A stretch of 64,000 nt of DNA. It comes from Mallotus nudiflorus. Taxonomy: Eukaryota; Streptophyta; Magnoliopsida; Malpighiales; Euphorbiaceae. The notes under the pieces are model-generated. The model searched no databases. It had not been told where the DNA came from and worked only from the letters and a program-made list of their open reading frames with translations. The stretch covers positions 1-64,000 of the forward strand of contig CANTUR010001098.1 in assembly GCA_947683625.1 (NCBI GenBank). The letters are read 5' to 3'. Made by a program: the position numbers and the translations under genes. The stretch's first letter is position 1. Every line of letters begins with the position of its first letter. Below are positions 61,021 through 64,000 of this stretch, piece after piece.

Positions 61021-62740
61021 TTAACTTGATGTCGGATCTTCACTTAAGGAGGATTGATTAAAGAATAATTCTTTCCCATTTGAGTGCTTATTTGACACTT
61101 GAAAAGAAGATAAAAATTTCTTAAAATTCATATCCTTCACAGCACTCTTAATTCGCCACTCTTTAGCCTCTTTCACTTTAGGTCCTTTTTTCTTCTTAAC
61201 TTTCTTGGTTGCTTTCACCTCCTTGGTATCACAAATGGGGCTCATTTCAAGTGGCTCTTTGGGAACTTGGGGAAGAACATTTTTAGCATAAACCTCAATT
61301 GCATCCACCCGAAAATAAGAAGTCATTGACGATAATTAGGTTGGCTTCTTAAAGACATCAAACTCTACTTTTTCTTCTCTAATCTCTAGAGTAATTTTTC
61401 CACATTTAACATTATAAATTACATCGGCGATAGTAAGGAAAAGATTCCCTAAAATTATTGGAATTTGAAGATTCTCTTCCATCTCTAAAATGAAAAAATC
61501 TCTTGGCATATAGTAATTACCAACTTTAACAGGCACATCTTCTAGGATTGCATAAGGATAAATGATGGAACAATCTACTAGTTGTAGTGATACCATTGTT
61601 AGTTGTGGCACCTGTAAAAATAAGAGGCGTTATGCTTACAGTTGCACCAAATCACACAAAGATTTACATATAAACTCATTCCCAATAGAACAAGGAATAA
61701 TGATACTTCCTAGATCCTTAAGCTCTTATGGAAGCTTATTTTGAATTACCTCACTACACTCCTCATTGATGGGAATGGTTTTATGATCTTCCCACTTTCG
61801 TTTGTATGCAATGATGTCTTTTAGGAACTTTGCATGAGCAGGCATCGTGTGGATCACATCCAAAATTGGTATATTAAGCTTGGGCTACTAAAATGCCTTC
61901 ATTAGATTCTCAAATTGCTTTTCCAACTTTGATTTTTATTTCCTTTGAGAAAAGGGTAATGGTGGAGTCTTTATAAGTGCTTCCTTCTTATTTTCTTTCT
62001 TCTTTTTGACCTCCTTAGTCTGTTTCTCCTTTTCTTATGTATTCTTTGTAACTTCTTCCTTTTTCTTTTTGATTCCTACCTCAAGTAGTTAGTTTCCACT
62101 TCGAAGCATTATTGCATTCACATGCTCTCTTAAGTTCTTGGGTTGATTAGGAAGTTGACCCGGTTGTAGAAAATTTGAAGCATTAGCTTGTGAAGTAATT
62201 TGATGCTTTAACATCTTTATATAAGAAGTTAGGTTCTTAATAGCTTCCTTTTGTTTCTCTTGATCCTTAAGAAACTTCACCATCATGTCTTCAATATTAG
62301 GCTTATTGTCATGTTATTGATGGAAAGCGCTCATTTGTTAAAAACTGGATAGGGGTGCTTGAATCCTTGGTTGTCATCTTGTACCCCTCCTTAATTAGTC
62401 CATGAGAAGTTAGGGTGATTCCGCCATCACGGATTCTATGTGCTTCCCTTATCCTCTTTGATAGTTATTCTATGCATTGAGTTGCTCAATTGAAGGATCT
62501 TAAAGTAAAAATTCCTTTGACACTCTAAATTTGAGTGACCTCTTCCATAACATTCATAAGAATATATAGGCATTAGATTAGAAATCTTGATTGAAGCCTT
62601 CAATTTCTTTATAAGCATGTTAATCTTTGCATTTAGAAGTTTCCAACCATCTACCTCATGCATTCCTGCTACTCTTTCTAGTGTGCTTCGTTCTCTATGC
62701 CATTGATAGTTTTTAGATGTCAAGTAGATTGTATGCATCG
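61021..62740 (-). pseudogene. gag-protease relic of the Athila-like element
   Basis: The gag middle part at 62436-62738 has VAGMHEVDGWKLLNAKINML and a decayed zinc motif (YECYGRGHSNLEC, in which Tyr may stand for a Cys). RNHPNFSW lies at about 62395-62420. The gag end at 62089-62286 has NAIMLRSG. The aspartic protease at 61336-61611 has LEDVPVKVGNYYMPRDF and IPIILGNLFL in place of the usual ILGRPFL; the catalytic Asp block lies upstream across a frame break. A Lys-rich linker fills 61021-61326. Frames are interrupted at least three times. Confidence 0.7.
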
Positions 62741-62757
62741 TCGAGTGTCTTACTCAT

Positions 62758-64000
62758 TGTTACAACCAGAATTTTTATAAATTATAAAATTAAATTTTTA
62801 GGATTTGCAGTATTAATAATTGTTTTATTAAATTATGATATTTGATTATTAGTGAAATTTAATTTGAATTTTTGGAGTTGAATAGTATTTTAAAATTATT
62901 AATATTATTATTTAAGTAAACTATTGATTATTTATTAGTGTTAAATGCGTATTTTTAATAAATTTATTATTAAGAGTATTTCAGTAAAATTATCAATTTA
63001 GTGTATCTTATATATATATATATATGAATTTATTTAAAAGTGTGTGTGTGTGTGTATATATTAAAGTTAAAGTTTTAAAAAAAAAATTTTTCCCCCCCAC
63101 GCGCAATACTCATTTGGTCCTCCTCCCTACTACATCTTCTTCTTCATCTTCTTGATCATTCACCATCACCGCTTATGTCTTTTTTTTTCTCTTTCCTCTA
63201 AATTTTTAGATTTTGGTCGGATCTTCTTCCCCTTGCCGACAACGTTTTTGGCCACCTCAGGCCAAGCTTGATAGCTCGTTCTCTTCGTTTCAAATTAGAC
63301 TTCATTTTCCCTCAATCAATTTTGGGTTTCAACTCCAGTAAGCCCCTCAATTTTATGAAATTGTGTTTAGGCTATTTTTTTATCAATTTGTGAAATTAAG
63401 TTAAATTAGGTTGATTTTACGTTAAATTGACTTTAGATTATTATTGTAGAGGTTGAGAGCTTTCCAAATATGTGTTTAGATTTAATTTTAGGAATTATTT
63501 TTGAAATGACACTATTCTGGGTTTGAGTAACTGCTCATGTACTGTTCTAAGCTTAGAAAATTTATAAATTCTACTAATTATTTTAAGTATATTTTGTGAA
63601 GAAAGTTTACTGAAATTATATTCTGATTATTTATTATAAAATTTTGAATGTTTATGTAAAAATTGAATTTTTGGAAAAATTATTATAAATTAGTAAATTT
63701 TGTATTTTAATTGAAATTATTGTTAATTATTATGTTTTAGGTAATTTTTAAGTAATAAATAGTATTAAAATAATTTTTTAGGAATTATTTATTATTTTCA
63801 GCTAATTAATAATACTTTCCAGAAATATATTCAAATAATAGTTTTTATCTATCATTTTTATGATTAAATGGATTTTGAGCTATTTTTATTATATAATTGG
63901 ACAATTTAAATAATTATCGGTAATTTATGATATTTAATTTTGAATATTTGAAAAATGGATTTTTATTAATATTATTTTATTATATTGAGATTTTATTAAT
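62758..64000 (+). mobile_element. Start of another LTR (window-truncated)
   Basis: The gag frame of the Athila-like element is cut at TGTTACAACCAGAATTTTTA. What follows is AT-rich, with TA/GT runs (63010-63060), then a pyrimidine-rich, TCTTCTTCTTCATC-type segment with GGTCGGATCTTC and GCCGACAACG (63110-63300). This resembles the leader part of the chromovirus LTRs read from their TGTAATATCCCG end. I infer the 5' portion of a related plus-oriented LTR. Its end, primer site or target duplication would lie beyond 64000. Confidence 0.45.

Larger units (their letters stand above)
58352..62757 (-). mobile_element. Athila-like Ty3/Gypsy element with gag and protease but no RT/integrase
   Basis: In minus orientation: gag and protease (62740 to 61021), a non-coding 3' region with two GTGTGGGGG polypurine-rich motifs (about 60768-60790 and 59897-59914) and a 3' LTR (58352-59896). 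From the end of the protease linker (61021) the sequence passes, within 60 bp, into what resembles the short tail found after integrase (VNDLKLV, RRQPNVF, about 60970-61020), implying that RT, RNase H and integrase were deleted or never carried. The upstream part is cut by the LTR beginning at 62758. It has inserted in the RRM gene, just within its first RRM. Confidence 0.6.

Noticed and set aside
1..64000. tRNA, rRNA or other structured RNA genes
   Set aside because: No tRNA-like cloverleaf boxes, rRNA or snRNA sequences were recognised on reading; the only tRNA-related words are retroelement primer sites.

Overview
The window looks like a repeat-rich, AT-rich piece of a flowering-plant (eudicot) nuclear genome. 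Evidence: genes with GT-AG introns, a gene for a chloroplast-targeted thioredoxin-fold protein, a relic of the chloroplast gene VIPP1, and plant-specific LTR-retrotransposon lineages (Tat, SIRE-like Copia, chromovirus, Athila-like). The species cannot be fixed from the sequence. Only one gene appears intact: the seven-exon minus-strand gene at 17535-20354 (AAED1/PRXL2-like, 267 aa), whose exon joins I could follow throughout.

Layout. 1-11637: 3' part of a plus-strand Tat-lineage Ty3/Gypsy element: degenerate pol, a minus-strand extra ORF, an array of small hairpins, a polypurine tract and a 2.0-kb 3' LTR. A solo Copia LTR (2809-4190) sits inside it. 11638-15869: a 1-kb inverted-repeat element, a duplicated pyrimidine/ATT-rich segment and AT-rich filler. 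15870-16686: a frameshifted VIPP1 fragment. 17535-20354: the AAED1-like gene. 20355-25150: AT-rich desert. 25151-28373: a compact deleted Tat element with gag start, antisense ORF and both LTRs. 28950-30110: 3' end of a LINE. 31405-32249: a MITE followed by a small unrecognised, probably broken ORF.

32617-57429 is a nested stack. A minus-strand SIRE-like Copia element (32617-46306) has taken a solo LTR of its own family inside RNase H (37006-38122) and a solo Tat LTR in the gag-protease spacer (41932-44058, perfect GGTAC target duplication). Next to it is a very young minus-strand chromovirus-type element (46349-57429, CTAAT target duplication) with nearly identical 3.86-kb LTRs but a crippled interior. 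57430-58350 plus 46307-46348 (and perhaps 32430-32616) are pieces of one ancestral two-RRM RNA-binding-protein gene split by these insertions. 58352-62757 is an Athila-like element with gag, protease and one LTR but no RT or integrase. 62758 to the end is the start of another LTR.

Most coding relics carry stops and active-site Asp-to-Asn changes that fit C-to-T/G-to-A decay of methylated DNA. The most unusual signals are two unrelated sets of hairpins that share a loop but have different, still-paired stems: one in the Tat 3' region (8826-9500), one in the chromovirus LTRs. Next come the antisense ORFs of both Tat elements and the young but defective chromovirus.
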